From Akkermansiaceae bacterium (lineage in GTDB: Bacteria > Verrucomicrobiota > Verrucomicrobiia > Verrucomicrobiales > Akkermansiaceae), in the NCBI GenBank assembly GCA_029253285.1, contig JAQWZU010000141.1, positions 1 through 64,000 of the forward strand: DNA of 64,000 bases, written 5' to 3'. Below are positions 62,601 through 64,000 of this stretch, piece after piece. Under the pieces are notes generated by a model. It was not told the origin of the DNA. It saw only the letters and a program-made list of their open reading frames with translations, and did no database searches. Positions within the stretch are counted from its first letter, which is position 1. Each line of letters begins with the position of its first letter. The position numbers were made by a program, and so were the translations under genes.

Positions 62601-63052
62601 GAGAGCATCCAGCGATAACTCACGCGTATGCCCAGCTCTTCGTGAACCTCATCGAACATCAGCTCATCGCCCAGCGCACTCTTCAAGAGACGTCGTTTGA
62701 TCGGCGCCAGGTGCGCAATCGAGGGACGAAAAGGATTCCACAGCTGACCTTCGGAAGCAATCGCAGTCCAGGGTCCGGTGTTGTTCCAGTTATCGATAAT
62801 CTTGTCGACGGTGTAGTAGGGAAAGAGAGCGGATTCCGGCGAGCGCCTTCCCGCACAAGGGGCGCCATCGCTACTACAGAAAAACCACTGCTCCCCCGCG
62901 CTGACGATATTGAGAAAGAAAGGATCAAACGACTCCATCCCATCAATCACCACATATTCCCGCCCCGATTCCACAACCCATTGATTGGCAGACGAAAAGT
63001 CTGCCTCGGGAACTATTCTGTCAGAAGATTTCATCTCTGTCGCCGTCATCAC
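59624..63052 (-). CDS. GH94/GH149/GH161-like glycoside phosphorylase
   Basis: The 1142-residue protein lacks a signal peptide, so it is cytoplasmic. It has an N-terminal beta-sandwich domain (about 1-320), a helical linker and an (alpha/alpha)6 barrel (about 350-1050), the architecture of inverting sugar phosphorylases. HHFEGNWRDIFQNWEALAW (about 470-490) and PEWNDANNALAGCGLS around 650, whose Asp is in the place of the GH94 general acid, are the clearest family segments. The size is much larger than plain GH94 enzymes (about 800) and fits the beta-1,3-glucan phosphorylase families GH149 and GH161. With GH81 nearby, phosphorolysis of beta-1,3-oligoglucans to glucose-1-phosphate is the best hypothesis; I cannot choose between GH149 and GH161. 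Confidence 0.7.
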   Translation of the reverse strand: MMTATEMKSSDRIVPEADFSSANQWVVESGREYVVIDGMESFDPFFLNIVSAGEQWFFCSSDGAPCAGRRSPESALFPYYTVDKIIDNWNNTGPWTAIASEGQLWNPFRPSIAHLAPIKRRLLKSALGDELMFDEVHEELGIRVSYRWMLSDRFGFVRKVKISNEGNEVRSMKLVDGLDNFLPSGIDSRMQLQYSCLADAYKMSELECDGRLLVHRLASGIVDAPIPLECLQATTVWTQGFEEAQRFLCRRDAEKFLQGKSPAAPERARAKRGGLFLAGEMTLEPGESREWMMVAEIEQSQIEIAELRQSLADPDHLCAGLESDLQEGRESLREVVASSDGFQETADRDTALYHYYNVLCNVLRGGVPERGATFRKEQFLSYLEVHHGKLIELHGEALNDLPEVLERSQLLTLASSLGDADLIRLAEEYLPLVLSRRHGDPSRPWNQFDIRVKDEAGEAVHHFEGNWRDIFQNWEALAWSYPDFVDGFISKFLNASTIDGYNPYRITSKGIDWEAPDEDDPWVSIGYWGDHQIIYLLKLLEMEAKIRPDRLAERLNSPAYVFADVPYRLKSWADIVTDPRDTLEFDVERHQKLMSLKEEVGADGLLLRNSSGELVRATLTEKLLIPAIVKLANLVPGGGVWMNTQKPEWNDANNALAGCGLSVVTTGYLLRYVKFLKDLLGDGSPEELLISRPLVRLIQAMSKAFSGAGWQKQDLNNQEGVYSLVEEVGLALEQYRSEVVHPEDQEPVPYATNSVREFLDHSQGAIEQVLQSNQRKDGLWHAYNVLEIGREEKTMGLRRLPVMLEGQVAVLSSGCLDSDESLALLEALPSSDLRSQRHPTYLLYPDRELPRFMEMNHLGEDQVTKVEALGEMIANEDERLVVRDPEGGYRFHHSLTNGYELTGAMNAIEELSSKDQIEIEALYESIFQHQMFTGRSGSMFGYEGLGCVYWHMVSKLMVAAQEVTFEAIEQGADAETLRRFAGAYFSVQAGLGYRQSPGQYGAFPAEPYSHSSGQAGAQQPGLTGQVKEGILCRLGELGVDFIEGQLAFRPRLLRSAEFEGLGAGPDHDAIPADTIKFTFAGTPVTYHRNVNAEGVLVRVRYSTGEEKAFDGILDYETSSEILSRSGKISSIDVQVPASWLIY

Positions 63053-63098
63053 TATTCACTCTGTTTGGACCATCAGGACCAAAGACCTCGCCTAAATC

Positions 63099-63114
63099 AT
63101 GTAACTTTATGCAA
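63099..63114. promoter_or_regulatory. Operator-like palindrome upstream of the phosphorylase
   Basis: ATGTAACTTTATGCAA matches the site at 63168 (ATGCAATTTAATGCAA) at 13 of 16 positions; one half-site is TGTA instead of TGCA. It is 47 bp upstream of the phosphorylase ATG. Confidence 0.5.
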
Positions 63115-63167
63115 CAGTAGAGCGAGGAGCTAAGACAGCAAGCGCAAAACGACCACTTGGAATTTCG

Positions 63168-63183
63168 ATGCAATTTAATGCAA
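63168..63183. promoter_or_regulatory. Operator-like palindrome upstream of the CBM-like gene
   Basis: ATGCAATTTAATGCAA has two TGCA half-sites 6 bp apart and is almost identical to the site between GH81 and lacI. It lies 60 bp upstream of the ATG at 63243. The two sites in this divergent region (69 bp apart centre to centre) could also bind together. Confidence 0.65.
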
Positions 63184-63242
63184 TAATCACTTGTAATATT
63201 TTAGGCTTCGCGCAGCTTTCCAGCCGAACTTACGAACAAACC

Positions 63243-64000
63243 ATGAAATATCTCATCTATCCCAACCTCATTCTCAGTCTCGGTCTCAGCGCCAAGGCCG
63301 ACCTCTTCCCGAACGGGGATTTTGCAACTGGAAATGACGGAACTTGGGAAGAAGCCTCAGGCGCAGGCACTTACGTCTACGACTACCCCGCCACCGGCGG
63401 AAACAACGATCAATACGGCGTCATCGACCACACCGCTAATGACGGAGGATATGGAATCTGGGTGGCAAACGGTGGAGGCATTCTCACTTTGGCCTCTCTC
63501 GGACTCACCGCAGGAGAATCTTACAACTTCACCCAAGACATGATTCTGCTCGGCGGCTCCGACATTGGCGGCTTCAAGTTGGATTTCTTCAATGGCCCCG
63601 ACGGCGCAGGCTCAACCGGAGACATTCGTATCGACAAAATCGGTGATGGTTCGACCTGGGAAACCTACACCTACCCCATCACCATTCCCAACGGAGTGGA
63701 CGGCATCAAAGCGGTTCCTCTTTGGGGAATCGGTTCGGTTGTGGGCTTCGACAATATCGGATTTGATCCAAACCCAATCGTCACCCTCCCCATCCCCAAC
63801 AGCGACTTCGAGAGCGGATCAATAAGTTGGCTCGAACTCAAGGGAGGCGCAGCCACTTTTAGCTATCCCTCAACCGGAGGAAATCCCGACGGATACGGCC
63901 TTATTGAGAATGACACCAACTGGGCCATCTGGGTCGCCAATGGAGGCTCTCCCATCACCCTCGATGCCTTGGGCATCAATTCAGGCGACATCGTGACCTT
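63243..64000 (+). CDS. Secreted protein with repeated carbohydrate-binding-like modules (partial)
   Basis: The frame starts at 63243 (MKYLIYPNLILSLGLSAKAD) and is open to the end of the window, so at least 252 residues of a longer protein are seen. After a signal peptide two similar modules are visible: about residues 22-95 (NGDFATGNDGTWEEA, YDYPATGGN, YGIWVANGGGILTLASLGL) and about 185-252 (NSDFESGSISWLELKGG, FSYPSTGGN, WAIWVANGGSPITLDALGI). The pattern resembles CBM4/9-like jelly-roll modules that bind beta-glucans. The catalytic part, if any, lies past the window. The shared operator suggests it belongs to the laminarin locus. Confidence 0.65.
   Translation, partial: MKYLIYPNLILSLGLSAKADLFPNGDFATGNDGTWEEASGAGTYVYDYPATGGNNDQYGVIDHTANDGGYGIWVANGGGILTLASLGLTAGESYNFTQDMILLGGSDIGGFKLDFFNGPDGAGSTGDIRIDKIGDGSTWETYTYPITIPNGVDGIKAVPLWGIGSVVGFDNIGFDPNPIVTLPIPNSDFESGSISWLELKGGAATFSYPSTGGNPDGYGLIENDTNWAIWVANGGSPITLDALGINSGDIVT

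Noticed and set aside
1-64000. CRISPR arrays, tRNA and rRNA genes
   Set aside because: No regularly spaced repeats, tRNA-like cloverleaf or rRNA sequence was noticed when reading both strands; a covariance scan was not possible.

Overview
The window looks like a chromosome segment from a marine-type member of the Verrucomicrobiota, probably Verrucomicrobiales/Akkermansiaceae-like. The evidence is the set of Planctomycetes-Verrucomicrobia families: secreted PSCyt/DUF1549/DUF1553 cytochromes paired with Tat-exported DUF1501 proteins, a DUF1592/DUF1552 pair, a DUF6797-type protein, four formylglycine sulfatases, a PEP-CTERM protease and an E-G-D type GH81 laminarinase. Gram-negative envelope genes (lpxD, OmpH/Skp family) are also present. 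The species cannot be named from sequence alone. No rRNA, tRNA or CRISPR array was seen.

Layout. 1-4546: the end of a HEAT-repeat protein, an inverted repeat, and a large LamG/cytochrome c/propeller protein. 4606-7164: a PhoD-like phosphatase followed by two promoter-less-looking gene cassettes, each ending in an attC-like folded site; no integrase is in the window. 7471-15406: a run of four or more secreted redox/anchor genes (DUF1592-DUF1552, then DUF1549/DUF1553-DUF1501). 15478-23588: housekeeping genes: recA with a LexA-like box, ndk, mnmM-like, a C39-like peptidase, three OmpH/Skp paralogues around lpxD, and panC. 23671-26618: a gapdh-arsJ pair for arsenate resistance with an overlapping rluA-like gene. 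26661-31894: an alpha-galactosidase-like hydrolase, two small heat-shock proteins, a LOG-family protein and hpt.

31939-54627 is an accessory block for sulfated polysaccharide use: four sulfatases, two further DUF1549/DUF1553-DUF1501 pairs, an SGNH esterase, a mutarotase-fold protein, a sugar isomerase-like protein and large uncharacterised secreted proteins. An alkB gene with a decayed Ada-type HTH remnant and a PEP-CTERM trypsin-like protease sit inside it.

54809-64000 is a candidate laminarin (beta-1,3-glucan) utilisation locus: a secreted GH81 endo-beta-1,3-glucanase, a LacI regulator, a GPH-family sugar symporter, a very large GH94/GH149/GH161-type phosphorylase, and the start of a secreted protein with repeated carbohydrate-binding-like modules. 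Three nearly identical 16-bp sites (two TGCA half-sites 6 bp apart) lie 43-60 bp upstream of the three outward-facing start codons, which suggests that the local LacI protein controls the set. The inferred route is extracellular cleavage of beta-1,3-glucan, uptake of the oligosaccharides by the symporter, and intracellular phosphorolysis to glucose-1-phosphate.
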